NCBI RefSeq assembly: GCF_035751725.1
Contig: NZ_CP142104.1
Location: 4,092,001-4,156,000, forward strand
DNA: 64,000 bases
Direction: 5' to 3'
Source: Pseudomonas frederiksbergensis
GTDB lineage: Bacteria; Pseudomonadota; Gammaproteobacteria; Pseudomonadales; Pseudomonadaceae
Below are positions 1 through 9,111 of the stretch, one piece after another. The position numbers and the translations under genes are program-made. Each line of letters starts with the position of its first letter. Positions within the stretch are counted from its first letter, which is position 1. Below the pieces are notes generated by a model, which had not been told where the DNA came from, searched no databases, and saw nothing but the letters and a program-made list of their open reading frames with translations.

Positions 1-156
1 CAACAGGCTGCCGCACAAGGTCCGGTCGGCCGAACCGCCCAGCTCCAACTGCCGGGTCACCAAGTGCACGCGTACTTCCTGGCAGGCGAACAGATCCAAC
101 TGCTCGTCAGGCTCGATCAGTTGGTAGGCAAACAGGGACCAGGCGGGACGCGGCAT
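1..156 (-). CDS. hypothetical protein, N-terminal part (runs off the window)
   Basis: An open frame of 52 codons starts at the ATG at 154-156 and runs off the left edge. The start is preceded by a purine-rich TTGGAG a few bases upstream. The visible protein begins MPRPAWSLFAYQLIEPDEQL and has no signal peptide or membrane segment. I do not recognise the family. It lies downstream of tesA on the same strand, separated by about 56 bases, so it may be co-transcribed with tesA. The function is unknown and only the start of the protein is visible. Confidence 0.6.
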   Translation of the reverse strand, partial: MPRPAWSLFAYQLIEPDEQLDLFACQEVRVHLVTRQLELGGSADRTLCGSLL

Positions 157-212
157 CGGGGGCTCCAAATCGGGGGCGCCACATTAGCCGAAACACCGCC
201 TGTAGAAAAGCG

Positions 213-818
213 TCAAAGCAGCGGTTTCAGCGTCGGCCAGACATTTTCCAGCAACTTGCCCTGGGCCGCGACGGACGGGTGCAATCCGTCGCCCTGCATC
301 ATCCCCGGAACACCCCCGACATCCTTGAGAAAAAACGGCACCAGCGGCACCTGTTTCTCATCGGCCAGGGTGCTGTAGACCTTTGCGAAGGCCTCGGTGT
401 AGCGCCGTCCATAATTGGGCGGCAGCTGCATGCCCAGCAAAAGCACTTTCGCACCACTGGCCCGGGAGCTGTCGATCATCGCTGCAAGGTTTTGTTGCAA
501 TTGTGTTGGCGGCTGTCCACGCAGGCCATCGTTGCCTCCCAACTCCAGGATCACCAACTCCGGCTTATGGGCCGCAAGCAGCGTCGGCAGGCGCGCCAGG
601 CCACCTGCACTGGTGTCACCACTGATCGAGGCATTGATCACTTTATCGTCGAAACCCTCGGCCTTGAGCCGTTGTTCGAGCAACGACACCCACCCTTGCC
701 GGGTATCCAGGCCGAAAGCCGCGCTGATACTATCGCCAACGATCAGGACTGTACCCGCCGCTGCGTTCTGGACCATGCACATCAAGGCCAGGCCGGCACT
801 CAAAAACCACACACGCAT
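213..818 (-). CDS. tesA: Multifunctional acyl-CoA thioesterase I / arylesterase (GDSL, periplasmic)
   Basis: This is a GDSL (SGNH) hydrolase of 201 residues, the same length as Pseudomonas TesA. Residues 1-21 form a signal peptide ending in NAAA, so the enzyme is periplasmic. Block I is VGDSISAAFGL with nucleophile Ser30, block III is LELGGNDGL (Gly95, Asn97 region), and block V is DGLHPS with Asp177 and His180 completing the triad. It should hydrolyse acyl thioesters and aryl esters. The start at 818 is chosen because GGAGAAT lies just upstream and the signal peptide begins there; the frame stays open far upstream but crosses the divergent ABC gene. The start codons of tesA and the ABC ATPase gene are only 10 bases apart. 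Confidence 0.93.
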   Translation of the reverse strand: MRVWFLSAGLALMCMVQNAAAGTVLIVGDSISAAFGLDTRQGWVSLLEQRLKAEGFDDKVINASISGDTSAGGLARLPTLLAAHKPELVILELGGNDGLRGQPPTQLQQNLAAMIDSSRASGAKVLLLGMQLPPNYGRRYTEAFAKVYSTLADEKQVPLVPFFLKDVGGVPGMMQGDGLHPSVAAQGKLLENVWPTLKPLL

Positions 819-828
819 CGGATTCTCC

Positions 829-1512
829 ATGGGCTCAAGCATTCTCACCGCGACGGACCTTAGCAAAGTGGTTCCCAGCGCGGAAGGTGAACTGACCATC
901 CTGCACGAACTCAGCCTGGAACTGAACAAGGGCGACAGCCTGGCTATCGTCGGCGCGTCCGGCTCCGGCAAGTCGACTCTGCTCGGCCTGCTGGCCGGCC
1001 TCGACCTGCCCAGCAAGGGCGAAGTGACCCTCGCCGACCAGGCCCTCAGCGCACTGGACGAGGACCAGCGCGCGCGGGTCCGCGCCGAGCATGTCGGCTT
1101 CGTCTTCCAGTCCTTCCAACTGCTCGACAGCCTCAATGCACTGGAGAACGTCATGCTGCCCCTGGAACTGGACGGTCGCAAGGACGCCCGGGAGCGCGCC
1201 ACGCAACTGCTGCAACGGGTCGGACTCGGCCAGCGGCTGACCCACTCGCCACGCCAGCTCTCCGGCGGCGAACAACAGCGCGTCGCCATCGCCCGCGCCT
1301 TCGCGGCCGAACCCGACGTGCTGTTTGCCGACGAGCCGACCGGCAACCTCGACAGCCACACCGGCGAGCGCATCAGCGATCTCCTGTTCGAACTGAACAA
1401 GGAACGCGGCACGACCCTGGTACTGGTCACCCATGACGAACGCCTGGCCCATCGCTGCCGGCGCCTGATCCGACTTGAAGCCGGCCAGATGGTCGCGCCC
1501 CTGGAGCCTTGA
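829..1512 (+). CDS. ABC transporter ATP-binding protein (LolD/YbbA-like)
   Basis: This is a 227-residue ABC ATPase of the LolD/MacB/YbbA class. Walker A is GASGSGKST (residues 42-50), the signature is LSGGEQQR (144-151), Walker B is VLFADEP (164-170), and the H-loop is VTHD. Its stop TGA overlaps the ATG of the permease gene that follows (TGATG), so the two products form a complex. By analogy with the E. coli tesA-ybbA-ybbP arrangement this is the YbbA-type ATPase; the substrate is not known. The ATG at 829 has no good Shine-Dalgarno sequence upstream (the bases there are CGGATTCTCC), because that stretch is the ribosome binding site of the opposed tesA gene. Confidence 0.93.
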   Translation: MGSSILTATDLSKVVPSAEGELTILHELSLELNKGDSLAIVGASGSGKSTLLGLLAGLDLPSKGEVTLADQALSALDEDQRARVRAEHVGFVFQSFQLLDSLNALENVMLPLELDGRKDARERATQLLQRVGLGQRLTHSPRQLSGGEQQRVAIARAFAAEPDVLFADEPTGNLDSHTGERISDLLFELNKERGTTLVLVTHDERLAHRCRRLIRLEAGQMVAPLEP

Positions 1513-4016
1513 TGGCACGCTTGCCCTTGCTGCGCCTGTTCAGTCTTGCCATCCGCCAGCTGCTGCGCGACGCCCGCGCTGGCGAGCTGCGCGTGCTGTT
1601 CTTCGCCTTGCTGGTGGCCGTGGCGGCAAGTACCGCCATCGGTTACTTCGGTGCCCGGCTCAACGGCGCGATGATGATGCGTGCCACCGAGTTCCTTGGC
1701 GCCGACCTGCTGCTTGAAGGCAGCTCCCCTGCCCGCCCGGAACAGATTCGCAGCGGCACCGAACTGGGCCTGGAACATGCCCGGGTGGTGGAGTTTTCCA
1801 GTGTCGTGGCCACCGACAACGGTATCCAGTTGTCCAGCGTCAAGGCGGCCGATGACATCTACCCCTTGCGTGGCGAACTGAAAAGCGCCCCCGCGCCCTT
1901 TGCACAGGAAGAAACGGGCGGACATCCCGCTCCGGGGGAGGCCTGGGTTGAGGCTAGGTTGTTGACCGCCCTGGACCTGAAGATCGGCGACAGCATCGAT
2001 GTCGGCAACAAGACCCTTCGCATGAGCCGGGTGCTGACCTACGAACCGGATCGCGCCGGCAACTTCTACAGCCTCACCCCGCGGGTCATGATCAATCTCA
2101 AGGACCTGGACGCCACTGGCGTGGTGCAACCGGGCAGCCGGGTCAGCTATCGAGATCTATGGCGAGGCCCGGCCCCCGCACTGCAAACCTACCGCGACCT
2201 GGTCAAGCCTGGCCTGGAACCCAACCAGCGCCTGCAGGATGCCCGCGACGGCAACCGGCAGATCGGCGGCGCCCTGGGCAAGGCCGAGCGCTACCTGAAC
2301 ATGGCCAGCCTGGTGGCGGTGTTGCTGTCCGGCGTCGCCGTCGCCCTCTCCGCCAATCGCTTCGCCACCCGGCGCTTCGACGCCAGCGCGCTGTTGCGTT
2401 GCCTTGGCTTGTCCCGCCGCGAAGCCATGGTGTTGTTCAGCCTGCAACTGACGGTGCTGGGCCTGCTCGCCAGTATCAGCGGCGCCCTGCTCGGCTGGAT
2501 TGCCCAGTTGGGCCTGTTCGCCTTGTTGCATGACCTGTTGCCGACCACCGTACCGCCGGGCGGCCTGCTGCCGGCCATCGCCGGGATCGGCACCGGGCTG
2601 GTGGCACTGGCGGGGTTCGCCCTGCCGCCGCTGGCCGCGCTGGGCCGGGTTCCGCCGTTGCGCGTGCTGCGCCGGGACATGCTGCCGATCCCCTCCAGTA
2701 CCTGGGTGGTCTACGGCGCCGCATTGGGTGCGCTCGGGCTGATCATGTGGCGCCTGAGCCTGGACCTGGTGCTTACGTTTGCCCTGCTGGGTGGCGGCGT
2801 GATTGCCGCGCTGGTGCTCGGCGGCCTGCTGCTATTGGTGTTGCAGAGCCTGCGCCGGATGCTGGCCCGCGCCTCGTTGCCCTGGCGCCTGGGGCTCGGC
2901 CAATTGCTGCGCCATCCCCTGGCAGCTGCCGGCCAAGCCCTGGCATTCGGCTTGATCCTGTTGTCCATGGCGTTGATCGCGTTGCTGCGCGGCGAGTTAT
3001 TGGACACGTGGCAGAACCAGTTGCCAAAAAACGCCCCGAACTATTTCGCCCTGAATATCCTGCCAAACGACCGGCAGGCATTTGCCGACAAACTGATGGA
3101 GCTCTCGGCGCAGTCGGCCCCGTTGTACCCCGTGGTACCGGGGCGGCTTATCAGCATCAACGGCGAACCGGCCAAGGAATTCGTCACCAAGGACTCGGCG
3201 GGCGACCGCGCGCTGCAGCGTGACTTGAGTCTGACCTGGGCGGCGGACCTGCCTGCGGGCAATGTGGTCACCGCCGGGAACTGGTGGCCGCAACAGCCAC
3301 CGGACGACATCCCGGGGGTGTCGGTGGAAGGCAAGGTTGCCGAAAATCTCCAGATCAAGCTCGGCGACCGCCTGGTGTTCAATGTCGGGGGTCTCAACCG
3401 GGAGGCTAAAGTCACCAGCCTGCGGGAAATCAACTGGGACAATTTCCAGCCAAACTTCTTCATGATTTTCCAACCCGGCACCTTGAAGGATCTTCCGGCC
3501 ACGTACCTCACCAGCTTCTATCTGGCACCCGGTCACGACCGACAGATTGTCGACCTGTCCCGGGCATTTCCCGCCGTGACTATCCTGCAGGTGGAGGCGT
3601 TGCTCGAACAACTGCGCAGCATCCTCGCCCAAGTCACGCTGGCCGTGGAATATGTATTGCTGTTCGTACTCGCGGCGGGCATGGCCGTGCTGTTCTCAGG
3701 CTTGCAGGCCACCCTCGACGAAAGGATTCGCCAAGGCGCATTGCTACGTGCCCTCGGCGCCGGGCGCCCCCTGCTGACCAAGGCCCGGCGCATCGAGTTC
3801 GGGTTGCTGGGTGCGGTCAGCGGCTTGCTGGCCGCCCTGGGCTCGGAACTGGTGAGCCTGGTGCTTTATCGGTACGCCTTCGACCTGCCCTGGCACCCGC
3901 ATCCGTGGCTGTTGGTTCTGCCATTGGTCGGCGCGTTGCTGATCGGTGCAGCGGGCGTATTCGGCACCCGCCGAGCGCTCAATGCCAGCCCGCTGACAGT
4001 GTTGCGCGAGGGTTGA
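1512..4016 (+). CDS. ABC transporter permease, FtsX/YbbP-like
   Basis: An 834-residue inner-membrane permease of the FtsX/MacB/YbbP superfamily. There is one membrane segment near residues 20-40, a large periplasmic domain, then groups of hydrophobic helices around residues 260-500, a second soluble domain (about 510-700), and three C-terminal helices. The C-terminal stretch LDERIRQGALLRALGAGRPLL and the ending ASPLTVLREG are typical of FtsX-domain proteins. It is translationally coupled to the ATPase by a one-base TGATG overlap. The complex probably acts on envelope lipids or proteins, but the substrate is unproven. The start is the ATG at 1512; a TTG one codon upstream is a less likely start. 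Confidence 0.92.
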   Translation: MARLPLLRLFSLAIRQLLRDARAGELRVLFFALLVAVAASTAIGYFGARLNGAMMMRATEFLGADLLLEGSSPARPEQIRSGTELGLEHARVVEFSSVVATDNGIQLSSVKAADDIYPLRGELKSAPAPFAQEETGGHPAPGEAWVEARLLTALDLKIGDSIDVGNKTLRMSRVLTYEPDRAGNFYSLTPRVMINLKDLDATGVVQPGSRVSYRDLWRGPAPALQTYRDLVKPGLEPNQRLQDARDGNRQIGGALGKAERYLNMASLVAVLLSGVAVALSANRFATRRFDASALLRCLGLSRREAMVLFSLQLTVLGLLASISGALLGWIAQLGLFALLHDLLPTTVPPGGLLPAIAGIGTGLVALAGFALPPLAALGRVPPLRVLRRDMLPIPSSTWVVYGAALGALGLIMWRLSLDLVLTFALLGGGVIAALVLGGLLLLVLQSLRRMLARASLPWRLGLGQLLRHPLAAAGQALAFGLILLSMALIALLRGELLDTWQNQLPKNAPNYFALNILPNDRQAFADKLMELSAQSAPLYPVVPGRLISINGEPAKEFVTKDSAGDRALQRDLSLTWAADLPAGNVVTAGNWWPQQPPDDIPGVSVEGKVAENLQIKLGDRLVFNVGGLNREAKVTSLREINWDNFQPNFFMIFQPGTLKDLPATYLTSFYLAPGHDRQIVDLSRAFPAVTILQVEALLEQLRSILAQVTLAVEYVLLFVLAAGMAVLFSGLQATLDERIRQGALLRALGAGRPLLTKARRIEFGLLGAVSGLLAALGSELVSLVLYRYAFDLPWHPHPWLLVLPLVGALLIGAAGVFGTRRALNASPLTVLREG

Positions 4017-4050
4017 TAGACTGCCGGCTTCGCTATCACAAGAAGTTGCC

Positions 4051-4548
4051 ATGAGTCGCTATCGCCCTCCCCGCACCGCCGGCACCGCGCTGATCACCCC
4101 TGAAGGTGAGGCGCGGATGCGCGCCGAGCTTCATGAACTTTGGCATGTGCGCCGCCCGCAGGTGACGCAATCGGTCAGCGAGGCGGCGGCCCAAGGCGAT
4201 CGTTCGGAGAATGCCGAATACACCTACGGCAAAAAAATGCTGCGGGAAATCGACAGCCGCGTGCGCTTCCTCACCAAGCGCCTCGAAGCGCTAAAGGTCG
4301 TCAGTGAAAAACCCAGCGACCCGAACAAGGTCTATTTTGGTGCTTGGGTAACTGTGGAAGATGAAGATGGCAGAGAATCCCGCTATCGCATCGTTGGGCC
4401 CGATGAGCTGGATTTGAAGCAGCACCTGATCAGTATCGATTCACCGCTTGCACGGGCATTGATTGGCAAGGCGCTGGATGCCGAAGCGCGCGTCCAAACA
4501 CCTGCTGGAGAGCAGCTTATTTATATAACCCGCATAGATTACTTATAA
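4051..4548 (+). CDS. greB: Transcription elongation factor GreB
   Basis: A 165-residue Gre factor that rescues backtracked RNA polymerase by stimulating transcript cleavage in the secondary channel. The N-terminal coiled-coil hairpin spans about residues 15-80, with the acidic tip GDRSENAEYTYG carrying Asp50 and Glu53. The C-terminal FKBP-like domain follows, with VTVEDEDGRESRYRIVGPDE and the family ending ISIDSPLARALIGK. It lies 34 bases downstream of the ABC permease gene and may be read through from that operon. Confidence 0.95.
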   Translation: MSRYRPPRTAGTALITPEGEARMRAELHELWHVRRPQVTQSVSEAAAQGDRSENAEYTYGKKMLREIDSRVRFLTKRLEALKVVSEKPSDPNKVYFGAWVTVEDEDGRESRYRIVGPDELDLKQHLISIDSPLARALIGKALDAEARVQTPAGEQLIYITRIDYL

Positions 4549-4693
4549 TTAAGCCCCCCTATTACTTAGGCACAACGAAACATCGCCGCACAAGTTCAAC
4601 GAGCTCTTGACTTGACCTCCGCCGACCCTTGAAGGAAATTAAAAGTGCGCCTAGCGCAAACTTTTAAAAATTATCTATTCAAGGACGAATAAC

Positions 4694-5542
4694 ATGAACG
4701 GAAACTTTCGCGACCGTTGGATGAACAATACACCTGGCATATACAAACTTCGCATCGATGAATTGATCTTGCCTGGCACGCATGATTCGGGCGCCGATAG
4801 AGAAGCCCCAAAAATGATGATGCCAAACGAAATTACCCAGGACGTACCTATCCGCGACCAGATCAATCAAGGGTTCCGGGTACTCGACTTGCGTGTCGAA
4901 CTATTTTCGAGCCAGCCCGTCGGTCACCCACGCCGCTTTCAGCTCTACCACCTTACGTCTTCAGGGCGCACCGTTGCGGGTGATGTCCTTGGCGTGCTCA
5001 ATGAATTTTATGCAGTATCGGGCCGAGAGAACGAAGTAATAATCCTGAACTTTCACCAGTTCAAGGATTTCACCGACGAATCACACCAAGAACTCCACGA
5101 TTTAATCGATGAAATGATCGGCCATCGACTTATTCCCTACTCACAACGCCACCTGACTCTTCTAGAGTTAAGGCAATACTACCCGGGAAGAAACGTCGTT
5201 ATCTCATACAACAGGCGTGCCGGCGATGGGTACTGGCCCGGAGTGGAACAACAATGGACTGGCAAGAACTATATAAGCACTTCGGAATTGAAGATATTCA
5301 TGGACGAAGCCAGCAGCCGTCCCAAATCTCAATACACTCTTCGCTCCATCCAGTGTGCCAAATATACCGGCCTTTTCGTCCCTGACGATTTCAGTGACAA
5401 AGTGAATCTCTGGTTCGAGTCCCGAGACGGCGACAGCTACATCCAAGGCTTTCACATCATCAATACCGACTGGTCGACCCGCAGCAACATCGTGCTTAAT
5501 TGCATGCACGCCAACCAGTTTCGCGCCATGACCAAAGGCTGA
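4694..5542 (+). CDS. Phosphatidylinositol-specific phospholipase C X-domain protein
   Basis: A 282-residue protein resembling bacterial PI-PLC. The first catalytic histidine is in ILPGTHDSG (His30), Arg67 in LDLRVEL fits the conserved arginine, and His86 in FQLYHLTSS fits the second catalytic histidine. After these comes VIILNFHQFKDF, matching the strand-loop seen in bacterial PI-PLCs. The enzyme class cleaves phosphoinositide-type phosphodiesters, but the natural substrate here is unknown. No signal peptide is visible, so secretion would need another route. The gene and its upstream 145 bases are more AT-rich than greB, which suggests horizontal acquisition. AAGGACG precedes the ATG at a suitable distance. 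Confidence 0.8.
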   Translation: MNGNFRDRWMNNTPGIYKLRIDELILPGTHDSGADREAPKMMMPNEITQDVPIRDQINQGFRVLDLRVELFSSQPVGHPRRFQLYHLTSSGRTVAGDVLGVLNEFYAVSGRENEVIILNFHQFKDFTDESHQELHDLIDEMIGHRLIPYSQRHLTLLELRQYYPGRNVVISYNRRAGDGYWPGVEQQWTGKNYISTSELKIFMDEASSRPKSQYTLRSIQCAKYTGLFVPDDFSDKVNLWFESRDGDSYIQGFHIINTDWSTRSNIVLNCMHANQFRAMTKG

Positions 5543-5548
5543 TCGCGC

Positions 5549-5857
5549 TCAACGGCGTGTGATCAGCCCTTGCCGGGCCACGCGAGTCAGTTGCCGGATC
5601 ATTTCGGGTGCGTCGGCGGCATTCGGCGACTGGATCACCGCCAGGTCGAAACTGTCATTGGCGAAGCGCGCCAGGGATTCACCGTCTTCGACAAACTGGA
5701 TCAGGAAGGCTGCCGGTCCGTGGCTGCGACGCGGCCAGCCGTCAAGGTAACGCAGCAGCGTTGGCTGGTGGGTACCACCCAGGAGAATTTTCGGATTGCG
5801 TTGGATAAGGTTCGCCGTGATCGGCGCAAGACGTACAAGGGGGCTGGGTGCGTTCAT
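5549..5857 (-). CDS. Hypothetical protein (102 aa), duplicated in this window
   Basis: A 102-residue protein starting MNAPSPLVRLAPITANLIQR and ending RVARQGLITRR. The middle FANDSFDLAVIQSPNAAD is reminiscent of a Rossmann-type strand-loop as in methyltransferases, but the protein is too short for a full domain and I do not assign a function. The start at 5857 is preferred because GAGGCAGAGA lies upstream; a longer open frame to 5962 lacks a convincing ribosome site. The 3' 56 codons recur almost identically at 53535-53702, where the gene is cut by an IS element. Its stop codon is 6 bases from that of the convergent PI-PLC-like gene. Confidence 0.65.
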   Translation of the reverse strand: MNAPSPLVRLAPITANLIQRNPKILLGGTHQPTLLRYLDGWPRRSHGPAAFLIQFVEDGESLARFANDSFDLAVIQSPNAADAPEMIRQLTRVARQGLITRR

Positions 5858-6062
5858 CGTGTCGTGTCTCTGCCTCAAAAGTCTGCATGGCAGGTGAGAG
5901 GCAACACCGAACCAGCGCTTTAGCGGTATTTCGAAGCCCTGTTTCCTGGCTTCTATCGGCAACTGAATGAGTCACCTGGCGCCCCGCAAGTAGCTGTTTA
6001 AATCGGCGCATGAGCGGCATCCTAGAGAAGCTGACCGGCCAGTGTCAAGAATCGACACCTAC

Positions 6063-6088
6063 AAAAAAGGCCCGTACTGGACGGGCCT
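6063..6088 (-). terminator. Rho-independent terminator of the doxX gene
   Basis: On the minus strand an 8-bp perfect stem AGGCCCGT/ACGGGCCT with a 5-base loop is followed by six Ts. It begins about 20 bases after the stop of the DoxX gene. The same 26 bases occur again at 49735-49760. Confidence 0.85.
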
Positions 6089-6106
6089 CGGGATTGCGGC
6101 AAGCGC

Positions 6107-6541
6107 TTAGCGGGCGATGGCGTTGTCGGCGGAAAGCTTGCCCGCACCTTCGATCAGCACGGCGATGCTACCTGCCAGCAGGGCCAGGCCGAACTCATAA
6201 CCATTATTGGCCATGAACAGACCGTTACCGATGTGCACCGAGAAGATCGCCACCAGCGACAGGATCGCCAGGCCCAGCGCCGCAGGGCGCGCCAACAGAC
6301 CGATGATCAGCGCCAGCCCGGCGAAGAACTCGGTGCCGCCAGCCAATGTCGCCATCAGGTAGCCGGGAGCCAGGCCGATGCTTTCCATCCATTGCGCGGT
6401 CCCTGCCAAACCGTAGCCGCCAAACAGCCCAAACAGTTTTTGCGAGCCATGGGCCGCGAAGATGATGCCGACGACGATGCGCAAGACAGTCAGGCCGTAG
6501 CCAGCACGGGAGAACAGTACTTTGTTGATAACGGTGCTCAT
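6107..6541 (-). CDS. DoxX family membrane protein
   Basis: A 144-residue inner-membrane protein with four predicted helices (about residues 12-30, 55-75, 80-100 and 110-130). The DoxX-type N-terminus GYGLTVLRIVVGIIFAAHGSQKLFG and the glycine-rich segment GGTEFFAGLALIIGLLARPAA are clear. DoxX proteins are thought to support quinone- or redox-linked functions; the specific role here is unknown. The ATG at 6541 follows AAGGAATT at a suitable distance; the open frame continues upstream but without a ribosome site. It is apparently a single-gene unit, with its own terminator downstream. Confidence 0.9.
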   Translation of the reverse strand: MSTVINKVLFSRAGYGLTVLRIVVGIIFAAHGSQKLFGLFGGYGLAGTAQWMESIGLAPGYLMATLAGGTEFFAGLALIIGLLARPAALGLAILSLVAIFSVHIGNGLFMANNGYEFGLALLAGSIAVLIEGAGKLSADNAIAR

Positions 6542-6640
6542 GGATGCAATTCCTTGGATGTGTGTGGTTGGAGGCCATATTAATCGAATAACTTTATCTG
6601 AATAGCGCAAAAACTCCGCCATAACCATCAAATTATTTGA

Positions 6641-8062
6641 TTACTTGCGTGAAACCACCTCTCGTTCCTGGGGCTCCAGCGACTCTCGCTCCCGATCAAA
6701 CGCCAGATAGTATTTGTTCACACTGTTAACGTAGCTGACGGCGCCCATTCCCACCTGCTCCATGGCGATGCGCTCCACCTGGAAAAACCACTGGTTCGGG
6801 TTCAACCCGCGTCGCCGGGCCTCTGCGCGCATGCCTTGCACCCGTTCGGGGCCCATGTTGTAGGCCGCCAGGACAAACGCCATGCGTTCGCGCTCGTTGA
6901 GCTTGGGGCTGGCGAAAAACTTGCGGCGGATCATGGCCAGGTACTTGGCACCGGCCAGCACATTACCGTCGAGGTTGCGGATGTCGTTGACCCCGACCCG
7001 CTGGGCTGCGGACGGGGTGATCTGCATCAGGCCGGTGGGGCCGCTACCGCTGCGCGCGTTGGGTTGCAGGGCCGACTCCTTGAACGCCAGGGCAGCCAGG
7101 TTGAGCCAGTCCATGCCCTGGGCCTGGGCGTGCTTTTGCAACACCGGACGCAGCTTCTCCAGGCGCTGGCGATTGGCGCGGGCCAGCGGATAGTGGACTT
7201 GATACAAGCGACGGTAGATCCGCAGGAACGCAGCGTCTTCGTTGGACGGCGCCTTGTAGGTGGCTAAAAATCGATCGATGCTCGCCCGTAGCATCGCGGC
7301 GTCGCGGCGGACGAACCAGAACTCGTCACTCGGCTCGCCGATGAGCAATTGGCGGTCGAAGCGCAGCTTGGGCAGGATCTTGCCCCAGCGTTCGGCAATC
7401 GGCTGCTCGACGATCGTCAGGTGGAAAATCCCCCCTTGGACCATCTCCAGGACATCCTCCACAGCCAAGGTGGGGTCGACCCACTCGATCTTCACCGGCG
7501 GCAATTTGTGCAACGCCAGCTTCTGATTGATCTGGCTGACGGCGTCCCCTGCCGCACTGCCATTGGGCAAGGCCAGGGTCTTGCCCGACAATTGTTCGAC
7601 GCGGGTATAACGCTTCTCGCCCTTGATCCCCACCAGCAACAACGGTACGTCGGTGCGGATCGGGTTACTGGCGCTGACCGCCTGGCCGGCTTGCGGCTCG
7701 AGCAATTCGCCTGGCGCGACCAGGTCACCTTCGCCACGTTGCAAGGCGCCAAGCAGCTGGTCCTTGGCCTTGGGAATGATCTTGAGGGTAATTTCCTGGC
7801 CGTCCCGGGCATGACCGTTCAGGTATTGCTCAAACGCCCGCAACCGATGATATTCGACGCCAATGGGTTGCCCCTGCACCTCGCCGGAACTGTTGCGGCT
7901 CTGATTGACCAAGACCTTCAATACCCGGCTGCTGCGGATTTGCGCCAGGTCACGAACCGTTCCCGGCGCCACGGCCTGCACCGGCCCGGGCAGCCGCGCT
8001 TCGGCCGGCATCGGCAAAAGCAGCGAACAACACAGCAGTAGCAACACCTGGGGACGTGTCAT
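6641..8062 (-). CDS. mltF2: Membrane-bound lytic murein transglycosylase F-like protein
   Basis: A 473-residue protein. Residues 1-22 are a signal peptide ending PAEA. Residues about 45-265 are an extracellular solute-binding (SBP_bac_3-like) regulatory domain, and about 290-440 are an SLT lytic transglycosylase domain with the catalytic glutamate in LAFKESALQPNARSGSGPTG, then GLMQITPSAA and FVLAAYNMGPERV. It cleaves peptidoglycan to 1,6-anhydromuropeptides in the periplasm. The ATG at 8062 follows CCGGAGAGTGG; the frame extends further upstream across the divergent tatD gene and that part is not real. Domain order matches MltF; the neighbourhood with tatD points to the second Pseudomonas paralogue, MltF2 (inference). 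Confidence 0.9.
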   Translation of the reverse strand: MTRPQVLLLLCCSLLLPMPAEARLPGPVQAVAPGTVRDLAQIRSSRVLKVLVNQSRNSSGEVQGQPIGVEYHRLRAFEQYLNGHARDGQEITLKIIPKAKDQLLGALQRGEGDLVAPGELLEPQAGQAVSASNPIRTDVPLLLVGIKGEKRYTRVEQLSGKTLALPNGSAAGDAVSQINQKLALHKLPPVKIEWVDPTLAVEDVLEMVQGGIFHLTIVEQPIAERWGKILPKLRFDRQLLIGEPSDEFWFVRRDAAMLRASIDRFLATYKAPSNEDAAFLRIYRRLYQVHYPLARANRQRLEKLRPVLQKHAQAQGMDWLNLAALAFKESALQPNARSGSGPTGLMQITPSAAQRVGVNDIRNLDGNVLAGAKYLAMIRRKFFASPKLNERERMAFVLAAYNMGPERVQGMRAEARRRGLNPNQWFFQVERIAMEQVGMGAVSYVNSVNKYYLAFDRERESLEPQEREVVSRK

Positions 8063-8293
8063 CCACTCTCCGGAAGGACATTGCCGGGCCATCCCACGTA
8101 GAGCGGAATCGGGCCGACAAAACAGAGCACCTGAGGCGCTGAAAAGTGCGAAAGACTGGCACAACGATGGCCGTGATACCACCCCGACCTGTCTCGTGGC
8201 CTCAACAGACAGCCGCAACTCCTTGTAGTTCTTGGCTTTTCTTATAAATCTACAGCTCTGATATGCTTTCCGGCCTTTGGCCGAGGTAGCACC

Positions 8294-9100
8294 ATGCAAC
8301 TCATCGATATCGGCGTCAACCTGACCAACCCCAGTTTTGCCGACAAACACCAAGCGGTGCTCGAGCGCGCCTACGCAGCAGGAGTCTGCCAACTGGTGTT
8401 GACTGGCACCAGCATCGAGGGCAGCGAACAGGCCCTCGAACTGTGCCGACAACTTGACGAAGCTGGGCAACAGCTGTTTTCCACCGCCGGCATCCATCCC
8501 CACAGCGCCAGCGATTGGACCGCCGACAGCGCCCGGCACCTCAAGGATTTGCTCAAGCAAGAGCGCGTCCGCGCGGTGGGGGAATGCGGGCTGGATTTCA
8601 ATCGTGATTTCTCGCCGCGCCCACAACAGGAGAAAGTCCTGGAAGAACACCTGGCCCTTGCGGTGGAGTTGCAATTGCCGGTGTTTCTTCACGAGCGCGA
8701 CGCCGACGAGCGTCTGCTGGAGATTCTTCGCGACTTTCGTGATCGACTGCCCGCCGCGGTCGTGCATTGCTTCACCGGCGAGAAAAAAGCGCTGTACAGC
8801 TATCTCGACCTGGATCTGCACATCGGTATCACCGGGTGGATTTGCGATGAGCGTCGAGGCACTCACTTGCATCCGTTGGTACGGGAAATTCCCCGTGGTC
8901 GACTCATGCTCGAAAGCGATGCGCCATACCTGCTGCCGCGCACCCTACGCCCCAAACCCAAGAACGGTCGCAACGAGCCGGCGTACCTGACTGACGTCTT
9001 GCGCGAGGTTGCCCTGCACCGGGGCGAAACCCAGGAAGACCTGGCGACCCACAGCACCGCCTGCGCGCGGGCGTTTTTTGGGTTGCCCGTTATCTCCTGA
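8294..9100 (+). CDS. tatD: TatD family metal-dependent hydrolase/nuclease
   Basis: A 268-residue TIM-barrel metallohydrolase. It starts [19 protein letters not shown], the N-terminus of TatD proper rather than the HxH form of YcfH/YjjV. Other motifs are [45 protein letters not shown] and [13 protein letters not shown]. TatD proteins are Mg-dependent 3'-5' DNA/RNA exonucleases connected with DNA repair and RNA turnover. It is divergent from mltF2, with 231 bases between the two starts. A REP cluster follows the stop codon. Confidence 0.94.
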   Translation: MQLIDIGVNLTNPSFADKHQAVLERAYAAGVCQLVLTGTSIEGSEQALELCRQLDEAGQQLFSTAGIHPHSASDWTADSARHLKDLLKQERVRAVGECGLDFNRDFSPRPQQEKVLEEHLALAVELQLPVFLHERDADERLLEILRDFRDRLPAAVVHCFTGEKKALYSYLDLDLHIGITGWICDERRGTHLHPLVREIPRGRLMLESDAPYLLPRTLRPKPKNGRNEPAYLTDVLREVALHRGETQEDLATHSTACARAFFGLPVIS

Positions 9101-9111
9101 CTGGATGAGCC

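Noticed and set aside
819..2129. A 437-codon N-terminal extension of tesA in the same open frame
   Set aside because: It is antisense to the well-supported ABC ATPase and permease genes and has low-complexity Arg/Ser composition; the signal peptide and ribosome site place the start at 818.
8063..8872. A 270-codon N-terminal extension of mltF2
   Set aside because: It overlaps tatD on the other strand; the signal peptide and GGAG ribosome site are at 8062.
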